The notes beneath the pieces are model-generated. The model saw only the letters and a program-made list of their open reading frames with translations, ran no database searches and had not been told where the DNA came from. From Moorella thermoacetica (GTDB lineage Bacteria > Bacillota > DSM-521 > Neomoorellales > Neomoorellaceae), in NCBI RefSeq assembly GCF_001267405.1, contig NZ_CP012369.1, positions 1,948,001-2,012,000 of the forward strand: a stretch of 64,000 bases of DNA, given 5' to 3'. This document shows, one piece after another, positions 51,679-61,183 of this stretch (the first letter of the stretch is position 1; every line of letters begins with the position of its first letter). The position numbers were made by a program, and so were the translations under genes.

Positions 51679-52482
51679 ATGAACTGGGGAGAACAGGTGG
51701 CTTCGAGACGACAAAGGGTACATGAACAACGGCCGCTAGTACATCATATTACTAATTTAGTTGTAACTAATCTTACGGCCAATGTTACACTGGCGATTGG
51801 CGCCTCGCCAGTCATGGCCTATGCCAGGGAAGAAGTAGCCGATATGGCCCGCCTGGCCCAGGCGGTCGTATTGAATATGGGAACCTTGACGGGAGATGTA
51901 GTAGAAGCGATGCTCCTGGCAGGTAAAGCAGCCAATAATGCCGGCATCCCTGTAGTTTTCGATCCTGTAGGAGCCGGGGCTACGCCCTTCCGCACCCGGA
52001 CGGCGCAAAAAATTATCAAGGAATTGCATATCGACATCTTGCGCGGCAATGCGTCGGAAATAGCCAGCATAGGCGGTTTTGGCGGGCATACCAAAGGAGT
52101 AGATGCCGCAGGGGCTCCTGCCCGGGTGGCAGAAATGGTCAAGCAAGTAGCCAGGGATTTAAATACTGTGGTAGCGGTTACGGGAGCTACCGATTACATT
52201 AGTGACGGAGAACGCTTGATTGCCGTGGACAACGGGCACCCGCTGCTGACTTTTGTTACCGGTACCGGCTGTTCTGCCACCTCGATAATTGCCGCTTTCC
52301 GGGCCGTGGAGGAAGATGGCGTAACGGCCAGTACCGCTGCCCTCGCCTATTATGGGCTGGCGGCAGAAAGGGCGGCTGCAGTTAGCCAGGGTCCGGCCAG
52401 CTTCCAGGTAGCCCTCCTGGATACACTTTATAATTTAGCCGGCGAAGAACTCGCCCGGGGAGTAAAAATACGCCTTTTGTAA
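51679..52482 (+). CDS. thiM: Hydroxyethylthiazole kinase
   Basis: 267 residues from ATG 51679 behind GAAAGGAAGG. P-L-V-H-H-I-T-N near residues 19-26, N-M-G-T-L near 73, V-F-D-P-V-G-A-G-A near 98 and the anion hole G-T-G-C-S-A-T near 200 are the ThiM/ribokinase-fold motifs. It phosphorylates the thiazole alcohol in thiamine salvage. No TPP riboswitch is seen upstream; a TATACT box at about 51632 is a possible -10. Confidence 0.93.
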   Translation: MNWGEQVASRRQRVHEQRPLVHHITNLVVTNLTANVTLAIGASPVMAYAREEVADMARLAQAVVLNMGTLTGDVVEAMLLAGKAANNAGIPVVFDPVGAGATPFRTRTAQKIIKELHIDILRGNASEIASIGGFGGHTKGVDAAGAPARVAEMVKQVARDLNTVVAVTGATDYISDGERLIAVDNGHPLLTFVTGTGCSATSIIAAFRAVEEDGVTASTAALAYYGLAAERAAAVSQGPASFQVALLDTLYNLAGEELARGVKIRLL

Positions 52483-52648
52483 AAGGCTCCGGAACAGGTG
52501 CTATTACCTGGACCAGTTAAAAACCCGGCTGGTCAAAGGAAAACAGGGAAGTAGCGGTAAACCGCGGACAACTCCTGGCGGCACCTATAATTTTCGCCTT
52601 GAGGGAGATACTGATAATACATTCATCCATCAAGGAACGGAGCGCTTA

Positions 52649-54067
52649 ATGGGAAATCGAAAAACCGGGAATACCAACCTCTGGAAAGTAGCGCTGGGTT
52701 CGGCCGGCCTGACCTGTTTGGGGCTATGGCTTTTCAGCCGCCCCCTGCTGAACCGCATTCACGATTCTTTCCTTAAAACCGTGATGACCGATCCTTATGA
52801 AGAGAATTTCTGGGAATTTGTCTCGGCCGCAAACCGTACCGGTCTCCAGAAAATTGTCGAGACCAATTTACGGGCTCAGCAGGGGAAACTCATCCAGAGG
52901 CCCTTTGGCAGCCCCCGGCGTTTCCCCGGTACGGACGGCCTTGTTTTTAACCTGGCGCAGCTGGCCAGGCTTCCTGTTGAAGAGGGTGTTCCCGTTGATA
53001 CAAAGGTAACCTTGGGGCCCCGGGCGGCCAAGCCCCTTAATATTAGCATGCCGATCATCATCTCCGGCATGGCCTACGGGCTGGCCTTAAGCGAAAAGAC
53101 CAAGATAGCCCTGGCGAGAGGAGCCAGCCTGGCCGGTACCGCCACTAATACCGGTGAAGGGCCTTTCTTGCCTTCCGAGAGGCAGGCTGCCAGGCACCTT
53201 ATCGTCCAGTACAACCGCGGAGGCTGGAACCACAACCCCCGTATACTCAAACAGGCCGACATGGTAGAAATCCAGTTCGGCCAGGCAGCCATAGGTGGCC
53301 TGGGCCACAGCACCAATTACGGCGAGATACCTACCAAAGGTCGTCGCCTCCTGGGGATCAAGCCCGGCCAGGCGGCTGTCACCCATGCCCGTATGCCCGG
53401 TATAAAAGACCCTAAAAAAGACCTGCCCCCCCTCGTCACCAGGTTACGCCACCTGACCGGGGGCGTTCCCATTGGCGCTAAAATCGGCGCCGGCAATGAC
53501 CTGGAGAAGGACCTGGCCATCCTCCTGGAAGCAGGCGTCGACTTTATTGCCATCGATGGAGCCGGGGCGGCATCCAAGGGCTCACCGCCCATCGTCCAGG
53601 ATGACTTTGGCGTGCCCACGGTCTATGCCGTCAACCGTGCGGCTACTTTTCTAAAAAAACAGGGGGTAAAGGACAGAGTGAGCCTGATAGCCGGCGGCGG
53701 GCTGGTTACCCCGGGCGACTTTTTAAAAATCCTGGCCTTGGGTGCCGACGCCGTTTACATCGGTACCATAGCCCTCTTCGCCCTCACCCACACCCAGGTC
53801 TTAAAGGCCATGCCCTGGGAACCCCCGGTCCAGGTTGTCTTTGCCCAGGGCCGCTACCAGGATCAGCTGGATGAAGACAGGGCGGCCCACAATCTCGCCA
53901 ATTTCTTATGGTCCTGCAACGCCGAAATCATGGAAGGCGTACGCGCCCTGGGCAAGAAATCCGTCAAACAGGTCGACAAGTCCGACCTGGCCGCCCTGGA
54001 CCCCGTTACCGCCAGGGCTTTAGGCATCCCCCTGGCGGCCCGGGCCAGGAGTTGCTTTCCCTCCTGA
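52649..54067 (+). CDS. Glutamate synthase-domain FMN protein with N-terminal membrane anchor
   Basis: 472 residues. A hydrophobic segment (about residues 13-30) precedes a GltB2-like barrel: I-S-G-M-A-Y-G-L-A-L, G-T-A-T-N-T-G-E-G near 165, V-E-I-Q-F-G-Q-A-A-I-G-G, I-G-A-K-I-G-A-G-N-D near 275, and D-F-I-A-I-D-G-A-G-A-A-S-K-G-S-P-P. These are FMN-binding and active-site loops of the glutamate synthase family. The 3Fe-4S Cys cluster of full GltB is not evident, and no glutaminase domain is present. The reaction is unknown; a membrane-tied oxidoreductase is inferred. Confidence 0.78.
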   Translation: MGNRKTGNTNLWKVALGSAGLTCLGLWLFSRPLLNRIHDSFLKTVMTDPYEENFWEFVSAANRTGLQKIVETNLRAQQGKLIQRPFGSPRRFPGTDGLVFNLAQLARLPVEEGVPVDTKVTLGPRAAKPLNISMPIIISGMAYGLALSEKTKIALARGASLAGTATNTGEGPFLPSERQAARHLIVQYNRGGWNHNPRILKQADMVEIQFGQAAIGGLGHSTNYGEIPTKGRRLLGIKPGQAAVTHARMPGIKDPKKDLPPLVTRLRHLTGGVPIGAKIGAGNDLEKDLAILLEAGVDFIAIDGAGAASKGSPPIVQDDFGVPTVYAVNRAATFLKKQGVKDRVSLIAGGGLVTPGDFLKILALGADAVYIGTIALFALTHTQVLKAMPWEPPVQVVFAQGRYQDQLDEDRAAHNLANFLWSCNAEIMEGVRALGKKSVKQVDKSDLAALDPVTARALGIPLAARARSCFPS

Positions 54068-54212
54068 TATAGATGGTATATTTTGCCAAACAGATTATGG
54101 GCCTGGCTATTACCGTCACCAGCCAGGTTCAAATCCTCCGTATTTTTTTCGCCCCTTCCCGGTGGTATAATAACCAGTAAAATATAACAACAACCTGGAG
54201 GTGCATGAAATA

Positions 54213-54557
54213 ATGCAAGACAAAGAGCAAGCTGGGAGCAGGCCCCTTGACGCCCGGGCAGCCATTTTAAGCGAGCTGGTCGATTATCAGGAGGGCTCTA
54301 TCGTCAGCCGGACGATTATTGATAAAAAGGCCGGGACGGTAACCCTTTTTGCCTTCGCCGCCGGCCAGGGCCTGAGCGAACATACGGCACCCTACGACGC
54401 CCTGGTCCACGTACTCGACGGGGAAGTGGAGATTACCATCGCCGGTAAACCTCTCCATGTAAAGACGGGAGAAGCCGTAATCATGCCCGCCAACCAGCCC
54501 CATGCCCTGCGGGCGCTAACAAATTTTAAAATGATCCTGACCATGATCCGGTCTTGA
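54213..54557 (+). CDS. Small cupin-domain protein
   Basis: 114 residues from ATG 54213, 11 bases after GGAGG. The cupin-1 motif appears around S-E-H-T-A-P-Y-D-A-L-V-H-V-L-D-G and cupin-2 as M-P-A-N-Q-P-H-A-L. It is a single beta-barrel that could bind a metal or small ligand. Function unknown; it follows the glutamate-synthase-like gene after 145 bases and ends in a hairpin. Confidence 0.8.
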   Translation: MQDKEQAGSRPLDARAAILSELVDYQEGSIVSRTIIDKKAGTVTLFAFAAGQGLSEHTAPYDALVHVLDGEVEITIAGKPLHVKTGEAVIMPANQPHALRALTNFKMILTMIRS

Positions 54558-54568
54558 GAGAGCCAGGC

Positions 54569-54620
54569 AAAAAAATCCCGCCATAATACCCTCCAGTCAT
54601 TATGGCGGCTCTCTCTTTTT
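54569..54620. terminator. Bidirectional terminator between the cupin and xylH
   Basis: CCGCCATAAT (54578-54587) pairs with ATTATGGCGG (54599-54608). CTCTCTCTTTTT follows on the plus side and AAAAAAA lies on the minus side, so it can end both the cupin and the xylose transcripts. Confidence 0.7.
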
Positions 54621-54792
54621 ACCTCGTTAAGCTCCCATTGTCCTGATTGCCTCTCCCTACCAGCCTGCACAACACCAGCGACCTGCCCCGGCCAAATCCT
54701 AATTTCTACGCCTTCTGTTCCCCGTATTTGCCTGCAACGCGGGCGGCAACCCAGGCAACTATGGAAAAGACTTCCGGCTTCCTTCCAAGTTA

Positions 54793-54819
54793 GGATATAA
54801 GCACATATAATTTATATCC
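54793..54819. repeat. AT-rich inverted repeat downstream of xylH
   Basis: GGATATAA-N11-TTATATCC, an 8-bp perfect stem in the gap 54621-54876. There is no T run, so it may protect the 3' end of the xylose mRNA. Nothing else is recognised in the gap. Confidence 0.35.
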
Positions 54820-54876
54820 AAGCTTATTACATATGCGGGGCATCGCAACTAATTGGGCACTTAAAGTCTGTTTCGA

Positions 54877-56091
54877 TCAATTTTGAGCCCTTGTTTTAGT
54901 TGCGATATCGATCCATACCGCCAGCACAAGAATCAAACCTTTAACTATAAACTGCCAGAAGGTCGGGGTATTCATCATGCTCAGGCCATTATCTAAACTG
55001 GCCATAACAAGTGCTCCTATCATCGCCCCACCAATACTACCTGTACCACCCATAAGACTTGTACCACCTATAACGCACGCTGCAATGGCATCAAGCTCAG
55101 CATTTTGCCCTGCAGCTACTGAAGCACCGTTTAATCTTGCAGTTAACAGGATACCGCTTAAGGCAGCCATTAACCCACTGATAACAAAAACGGCCAGGAT
55201 GTTATATCGAATATTAATACCGGATAAACGTGCTGCTTCACTGTTACCACCAATTGCGTAGACATAACGCCCGAAGCGAGTTTTCGTTGCTAAACCCGTA
55301 AAAATAAATGCCATCGCCACTACGATTAGGACAGGTACAGGTATACCCTGGTAATCATTCATTAGATAGACAAAAAGGCCAATGAGAAAGGCGTAAAAAA
55401 TGGTACGCATTATTTCCAGAGCTAAAGAAGGCACAGTAAAACCATACTTAATTCTAGTATACCGTTGCTTTACAGTAACATAGATCACATAAATAATACC
55501 CAGGAATGCTAATAAGAAGCCTGTACTTTCAGGTACATAGGATTGGCCTATTTGTTTAAAACTATCCATGAGAGGCGAAACTGTTTCGCCATGACTAATT
55601 CCTATTAGAATTCCCCGAAATACCATCATACCGCCCAGGGTGACAATGAAAGCAGGCACCTTTTTATAGGCAACCCACCAGCCCTGCCATAAGCCGGCCA
55701 GCAGACCAATTAAAAAGCTTATAAAAATAGCAGGAATGGTCTGCCAACCATACCAGACCTGTAAAATTGCCGCTACCCCTCCAGTAAGTCCCATGAGAGA
55801 ACCTACGGAAAGGTCAATATGACCGGCTACTATTACAAAGACCATACCTATCGCTAAAATAGAGGTAATTGACATCTGCCTGAAGAGGTTTGATAGATTA
55901 CGGGAAGTCAAAAAAGCACCCTGGGTAGTATAAGTGAAAATAGCCCATATACCCAATAAGGCTAATATCATTGTATAAGCGCGTATATCTATTCTACTTA
56001 AATACCCATTCGCTTTAGGTTTAGATTGTACCGTTTCTGCAGGGGAAATAGTTTTAATAAGATTAAACACTTTACTTACCTCCAGTTGCAC
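54877..56091 (-). CDS. xylH: Xylose-type ABC transporter permease
   Basis: 404 residues, about ten hydrophobic segments. The sugar-permease signature V-I-V-A-G-H-I-D-L-S-V-G-S-L-M-G-L is near residue 90, A-R-L-S-G-I-N near 285, and N-G-A-S-V-A-A-G-Q-N-A-E-L-D-A-I-A-A near 320. It forms the channel with XylG and XylF. Its start overlaps the xylG end by 20 bases. The codon use is noticeably more AT-rich than in the left part of the window. Confidence 0.88.
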   Translation of the reverse strand: MQLEVSKVFNLIKTISPAETVQSKPKANGYLSRIDIRAYTMILALLGIWAIFTYTTQGAFLTSRNLSNLFRQMSITSILAIGMVFVIVAGHIDLSVGSLMGLTGGVAAILQVWYGWQTIPAIFISFLIGLLAGLWQGWWVAYKKVPAFIVTLGGMMVFRGILIGISHGETVSPLMDSFKQIGQSYVPESTGFLLAFLGIIYVIYVTVKQRYTRIKYGFTVPSLALEIMRTIFYAFLIGLFVYLMNDYQGIPVPVLIVVAMAFIFTGLATKTRFGRYVYAIGGNSEAARLSGINIRYNILAVFVISGLMAALSGILLTARLNGASVAAGQNAELDAIAACVIGGTSLMGGTGSIGGAMIGALVMASLDNGLSMMNTPTFWQFIVKGLILVLAVWIDIATKTRAQN

Positions 56092-57586
56092 AGGCCATTA
56101 TTTTTTCTTCTGTAGCTTCTTCACGGGAAAACTCGCCAGTTATTCTACCTTCACATAACACCAAAATACGATCGCTCATACCCAATATCTCAGGTAACTC
56201 GGATGACACCATAACTATGGCTACACCCTGACTAACTAAACTATTAATTAGATTATATATTTCATATTTAGCCCCCACATCAATACCCCGCGTTGGTTCA
56301 TCAAGAATTAGAACCCTGGGGTTAGTCATCAGGGCTTTACCCAGGACTACCTTTTGTTGATTCCCACCACTCAAGTTTCCCACACGAGCTTCTACAGAGG
56401 GGCTCTTTATTTTCAATTTATCAACAAAGAATTCCGCATCTCTAATTTCCGCGCTTTCGTTAAGCATAATATTATATGATCTTTTTAAGCTGGCAAGGGT
56501 TATATTTTTGCAGATATCCATATCCAGTACCAGCCCTTGACGCCGGCGATCTTCCGGCACGAGAGCAATCCCATTCGAAAGGGCATCTTCAGAATTCTTT
56601 ATTTTTATCTTTCTCCCATCCAGCCATATTTCTCCTTCATTTTTTCCTGGATAACCACCATAAATGCTAGTAACTAGTTCCGTACGACCCGATCCTATAA
56701 GTCCGGCAATACCCAGGACTTCCCCTTTGCGGACATAAAAGTTAACATCTTTTACTATTTTTTTGCGGGGGTTATCTGGGTTGTAGACGCTAAAGTTACG
56801 AACCTCCAAAGTAATTGCTCCGGGACTATGGTTAATATAGGGAAAAAGCCTGTTCAGTTCCCGGCCAACCATCATTGTTATGATCTTATCTTGACTCGTT
56901 TCGTCTTTTTTCACCGTACCAATGGTTCTACCATCACGAAGGACAGTAATATTATCGGCAATTGCAAAGACTTCATTTAACTTATGGGATATATAAATAC
57001 ATGTTACTCCCTTACTTTTTAGCTGGTGTAAAATATGCATCAGAATTTCTACTTCAGCTTCTGTCAAAGCGGCAGTAGGTTCATCTAGAACAAGAATGCT
57101 GGCGTTCTTCGCTAAAGCTTTGGCTATCTCAACTAGTTGCTGTTGCCCTACACCCAGGTTTTTAATTTTAGTTCCCGGGCTGACATCCAGGCCAACCTCT
57201 TTGAGCCATTTCGTTGCCTCTATATACATTTTATCCCAATCAATTAAGTGGTGATGCAGAGGCTCATTGCCCAGAAAAATGTTTTCCGCAACAGATAATT
57301 CGCTAACTAAAGCCAGCTCCTGGTAAATAATGGCTATCCCGGCTCTTTCTGAATCCTTAATGGTGTAGAACTTTTGGGGTTGACCGTTAATCAAAATTTC
57401 TCCCTGGTAGGTGCCATAAGGATATACACCGCTAAGGACTTTCATTAAAATAGATTTACCAGCCCCATTTTCGCCACATAAAGCATGTATTTCACCTTTC
57501 CTGGCCTTAAAATCAACTTTGTCTAGAGCCTTGACGCCGGGAAATTGCTTTGTAATTTCCTGCATTTCTAGAATATAGTGGTCCAT
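56072..57586 (-). CDS. xylG: Xylose-type ABC transporter ATPase, two nucleotide-binding domains
   Basis: 504 residues from ATG 57586 behind AAGGGG. Domain 1 has G-E-N-G-A-G-K-S near residue 38 and L-G-V-G-Q-Q-Q-L-V-E-I-A-K-A-L; domain 2 has L-I-G-S-G-R-T-E near 297 and L-S-G-G-N-Q-Q-K-V-V-L-G-K near 400, with I-L-D-E-P-T-R-G-I-D-V-G. This duplicated layout is typical of sugar ATPases of the XylG/RbsA/MglA type. Confidence 0.92.
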   Translation of the reverse strand: MDHYILEMQEITKQFPGVKALDKVDFKARKGEIHALCGENGAGKSILMKVLSGVYPYGTYQGEILINGQPQKFYTIKDSERAGIAIIYQELALVSELSVAENIFLGNEPLHHHLIDWDKMYIEATKWLKEVGLDVSPGTKIKNLGVGQQQLVEIAKALAKNASILVLDEPTAALTEAEVEILMHILHQLKSKGVTCIYISHKLNEVFAIADNITVLRDGRTIGTVKKDETSQDKIITMMVGRELNRLFPYINHSPGAITLEVRNFSVYNPDNPRKKIVKDVNFYVRKGEVLGIAGLIGSGRTELVTSIYGGYPGKNEGEIWLDGRKIKIKNSEDALSNGIALVPEDRRRQGLVLDMDICKNITLASLKRSYNIMLNESAEIRDAEFFVDKLKIKSPSVEARVGNLSGGNQQKVVLGKALMTNPRVLILDEPTRGIDVGAKYEIYNLINSLVSQGVAIVMVSSELPEILGMSDRILVLCEGRITGEFSREEATEEKIMACATGGK

Positions 57587-57634
57587 AATAGACCCCTTCT
57601 TTCCCAATAGACTCGGCGTTTGTTTAAATTTAAC

Positions 57635-57665
57635 AGGCAAGAGGCCATACGGTGGCCTCTTGCCT
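57635..57665 (-). promoter_or_regulatory. Strong hairpin between xylF and xylG
   Basis: AGGCAAGAGGCCA (57635-57647) pairs with TGGCCTCTTGCCT (57653-57665): 13 bp with a 5-base loop and no proper T run. Such hairpins after the binding-protein gene raise its mRNA level relative to the membrane components. Confidence 0.6.
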
Positions 57666-57684
57666 AATTGAATTAATTGATTGC

Positions 57685-58782
57685 CTATTGCTTAGGCCAC
57701 TTTTCTTTGGGGACGTTTTTATAAACATCTTCAAGTTTATGGAAACCATCTTTAATTACCGTCTGGACCATATTATCTTTATCCACCATAATGGGTGTCA
57801 GTAACACTGAGGGTACATCTATTTTCCCGTTATTTACTTTATTATTAGCCCCAATATTTTCACCCTTGGCCAGCGCCACCGCAACCTCCGCCGCCCGGGT
57901 AGCCAGAGTCGTAATAGGTTTATAAACAGTCATAGATTGAGTTCCTTCAACAATACACTGGCAGGCAGCAAGATCTGCGTCCTGGCCAGAAATAGCCACT
58001 TTACCAGCTAGATTCTGGGCAGCTAAAGCTTGAATAGCTCCCCCATCAGTACTGTCATTAGATGCGACTACAGCATCAATCTGGTTATTATTGCTAGTCA
58101 GGGCATTTTCCATAATCTTCATGGCCTCTTCCGGCAGCCAATCTTTAACCCACTGATCGCCAACAACCTTAATGTCTCCCTTATCAATAAGTGGTTTAAG
58201 AACATTCATCTGTCCCTGTCTAAATAATTTTGCATTGTTGTCTGTAGGCGATCCACCCATAAGGAAATATTTACCTTTAGGAACCTTTTTGGTCAGGTAC
58301 TCTGCCTGCAATTCACCAACGCGGACATTATCAAAGGAAATATAGAGATCTACATCTGCATTTCTTATTAAACGATCATATGCCAGCACTTTTACCCCGG
58401 CTTTATGCGCTGCTTCGACAATAGGGGCCATGGCGTCTCCATTATGGGGTATTACAACCAAGACATTAATACCCTGGGAAATGAGGTTCTCAGCCTGGGA
58501 AAGCTGGGTAGCATCATCACCGTTTGCTGATTGTACCAGTACTTCAGCTCCGAGTTCTTTGGCCTTAGCAACAAACAAGTCTCTATCATGCTGCCAGCGT
58601 TCCTGGCGTAAATCATCCATTGAGAGACCTATCTTTATCTTATCGCCATTTTTAGCCGAAGCGCCCTGATTACCTCCATTTTTGCTCGAATTTCCGCCTT
58701 GACCGCAACCTATAAGGGTCATAGCCAGCAGGATTAAAACTGCAGCCAAGGCAATTATCCTGGTAGCCTTCTTTTTTAGCAC
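57685..58782 (-). CDS. xylF: Xylose-binding lipoprotein of ABC transporter
   Basis: 365 residues. The signal peptide ends in lipobox T-L-I-G-C near residue 26, followed by a Gly/Ser/Asn linker. The mature part K-I-G-L-S-M-D-D-L-R-Q-E-R-W, Q-S-A-N-G-D-D near 90, A-Y-D-R-L-I-R-N-A-D-V near 138 and A-I-S-G-Q-D-A-D-L are XylF hallmarks. It captures xylose outside the cell for XylGH. Confidence 0.92.
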   Translation of the reverse strand: MLKKKATRIIALAAVLILLAMTLIGCGQGGNSSKNGGNQGASAKNGDKIKIGLSMDDLRQERWQHDRDLFVAKAKELGAEVLVQSANGDDATQLSQAENLISQGINVLVVIPHNGDAMAPIVEAAHKAGVKVLAYDRLIRNADVDLYISFDNVRVGELQAEYLTKKVPKGKYFLMGGSPTDNNAKLFRQGQMNVLKPLIDKGDIKVVGDQWVKDWLPEEAMKIMENALTSNNNQIDAVVASNDSTDGGAIQALAAQNLAGKVAISGQDADLAACQCIVEGTQSMTVYKPITTLATRAAEVAVALAKGENIGANNKVNNGKIDVPSVLLTPIMVDKDNMVQTVIKDGFHKLEDVYKNVPKEKWPKQ

Positions 58783-58841
58783 TCTTAAAGCTCCCCCTTT
58801 TCACATTTAGAATTAAAGACAGATTTATCTTTTTCTTAGAA

Positions 58842-60134
58842 TTAGAGGTACGCTAGGTAGTATTCATCCATACCCCCCGGATGGTCAATGATTAAATGAG
58901 CTTGCAGGGATGGAAAAACTACCCTGGAAAATGGAAGATCTATTTTTTGGTTAACTTTTACCTCTTCGTGGGGAGATACTTCTCCTAAATCTTGTTGCAA
59001 AATAACGTTATGCCTGGCATCAGTTACAACTACCTGCAACCTTCCTTTATAAAAAACACCGCCAGAAAGATTTATTATTAATTTCCCTTTTTCTAACCTG
59101 GCACCACCTCCCATGATAATATAACCCCCTGCTGTGACTTTTTTAAATCTACCGCCCCCTTTCGCTACCCCCATTTCCAGTTCTAAAAACTGCTCTTCAC
59201 CTGGTTTAAGCTTTCTTACTGGCCCCAGTACTTCTGCCTCTATATGATAACCGGTCTCCTGGGAATAATCCTTACCGGTCACTACACCGCGACCCACCGT
59301 CCAGCATTCTACCGAGCAACCCCCGTCGGGATATGCATCTTTCTCTTCCGGATAGTAGGGGTAGCGCAGGCACCAGGTATAGCCTTCAGTATCATTGACA
59401 AAAGCCATCCAACCCACCGGTGAATCGACGCCAATTTTACCGACGTAAAATAGGTAAGGTATTACTAAGAGGTCATTGCCTTCCCGTTGGCCCCATTGCG
59501 GGTTATCTTCTTCGCCGAAGATTACCCGGTATCCTTTTGCAAACCTGCTCACAGGGTTCAATGGTATATAAAGGCGACAATTAGGATCATACCCTTTGCC
59601 ATTCCTCAACCGCGTATCCAGTTGGGTTACATTCCAGATGCTCCACGCCACTGGCCGGGAGCTGATATTCTTCATCCTCAGCTCCAGCCACAGCTTGCTG
59701 CTGTCCTGCCGGATAGTAACCTTACGAAAGAGCTTAATTCCCGTGCGGGGATCCGGCGGGCTCTCCACTTCATAGCTTACTTTTTCCGGGCTGCATTCCA
59801 GCCATCGCCCAGTATATACCCCGCTGTCAAGTACCGGGTCCGGCGGCCCGTGCCATTCTTCCTCGGTATCCCACCCCTGGGGTGCTGGCCAGGTTTTATC
59901 GCCACCGTAATTCTTCCAGGCGGCAATGGAACCATCACCGTAATTTTCTTCGGGCGTGAAAAGTTTACCCTCTAACTCTTTATTAACGTAAAGAAAGGAA
60001 TAATCACCAAGATCGTAGGCCATAATTCTTCCACCCAGGTTCGGGACCATAACCACCCGGATCAGGTCATTTCCGAACTCGACAGCCCCATTCCAGCCAC
60101 GGAAATCTATTTCCCGCCACCAGCAAGGATTCAT
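58842..60134 (-). CDS. DUF4380-like protein in the xylose operon
   Basis: 430 residues, no signal peptide. The N-terminal D-L-I-R-V-V-M-V-P-N-L-G-G-R-I-M-A-Y resembles the galactose-mutarotase-like fold, as does the K-T-W-P-A-P-Q segment; this layout matches DUF4380 as I recall it. Beta-rich throughout, with a C-terminal Ig-like part. Its start overlaps the repressor stop by 4 bases. A role as a sugar mutarotase or cytoplasmic glycan-binding protein is possible, by context. Confidence 0.72.
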   Translation of the reverse strand: MNPCWWREIDFRGWNGAVEFGNDLIRVVMVPNLGGRIMAYDLGDYSFLYVNKELEGKLFTPEENYGDGSIAAWKNYGGDKTWPAPQGWDTEEEWHGPPDPVLDSGVYTGRWLECSPEKVSYEVESPPDPRTGIKLFRKVTIRQDSSKLWLELRMKNISSRPVAWSIWNVTQLDTRLRNGKGYDPNCRLYIPLNPVSRFAKGYRVIFGEEDNPQWGQREGNDLLVIPYLFYVGKIGVDSPVGWMAFVNDTEGYTWCLRYPYYPEEKDAYPDGGCSVECWTVGRGVVTGKDYSQETGYHIEAEVLGPVRKLKPGEEQFLELEMGVAKGGGRFKKVTAGGYIIMGGGARLEKGKLIINLSGGVFYKGRLQVVVTDARHNVILQQDLGEVSPHEEVKVNQKIDLPFSRVVFPSLQAHLIIDHPGGMDEYYLAYL

Positions 60135-61176
60135 GCCGGCTTGCCTCCTTCTACATACCCCTGGTCGCCGCGCCGGAAAACAGCGCCGCAGGATTCCCGA
60201 ATTACCAGGCTCGTCTTAAACTCTGTTACCGTCGGCTGCATTTCTTTATTCTCGATCTGCTGGATCAGGGACCAGGCGGCCATGGAGCCGATTTCATAGC
60301 GGGGCTGATGGATGGTTGTTAAGGGTGGTGTTACTAGGGAAGCCAGCTCGATGTCGTCGTAGCCGACCACCGCCAGATCCTTTGGAACCCTTAATCCCAG
60401 TTCGCGGGCCGCATGGATGACGCCGTAGGCCATCAGGTCGTTGGCCGCAAAGATGGCTGTCGGCCGCTCAGGCAGGGATAATAGTTTTTTCGCAACCGGT
60501 ATGGCTCCTTCGGTGGTAAAATCGCTGTAAACTACCAGGCTTTCGTCGTAGGGCCTGCCGGCTTCCTCCAGGGCCTGGCGGTAACCGGCCAGGCGTTCTT
60601 GCGATACCCGGGCGTTTTTATGCCCTGCTACATGGGCAATGCGGCGGTGCCCAAGTCCCAGCAGGTGCCTGGTGGCCAGGTAACCCCCCCTTTGTTATCA
60701 ATGGATATAAAGTTGGCCTTGAGATTCTCAATCCAATATTCAACCAGGACCAGGGGAAACTTATCCTCTACCATCTCCCGTACATAGTCTTCATTGCCCA
60801 CTGTATGGCCCATCATAAGGAGACCGTCCACCCGCCCGTTGCGCAAGAAACTTACATAGTTATGCTTGATTTGCGGGTCCCAGCGCATACTGGCGTAAAC
60901 TATGCCGTAACCGAATTTATGAGCTACATCTTCCACCCCCTGGATAATAAGGGAAAAGAAGGGATCGGTGATATCCGACAGGATAACGCCAATGGTATCG
61001 GTCTTTTGTTTCACCAGGCTGCGGGCCAGGGCACTGGGGCGGTAGTTTAGCTCCTTAATGGCCTCCAGTACCCGGCGCCGGGTTTCTTCGTTGACGTCGT
61101 CTTTCCCGTTGAGGACCCTGGATACCATAGTTCGTGATACTCCGGCTCTTCTGGCAACATCAGAGATATTTGGCAA
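60131..61176 (-). pseudogene. LacI-family sugar repressor with a one-base frameshift
   Basis: The first 170 codons from TTG 61176 encode a normal LacI start (I-S-D-V-A-R-R-A-G-V-S-R-T-M-V-S-R-V-L-N) and ligand domain to I-S-I-D-N-K-G-G. At a run of seven G (60684-60690, C on the plus strand) one base is missing. Adding a G restores G-Y-L-A-T-R-H-L-L-G-L-G-H-R-R-I-A-H, the standard continuation, through M-A-Y-G-V-I-H-A-A-R-E-L to the end. Full length would be about 348 residues. It sits within the xylose operon and is its likely regulator. The frameshift may be real, slippage-prone, or a sequencing error. Confidence 0.85.
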
Positions 61177-61183
61177 ATCGTTT

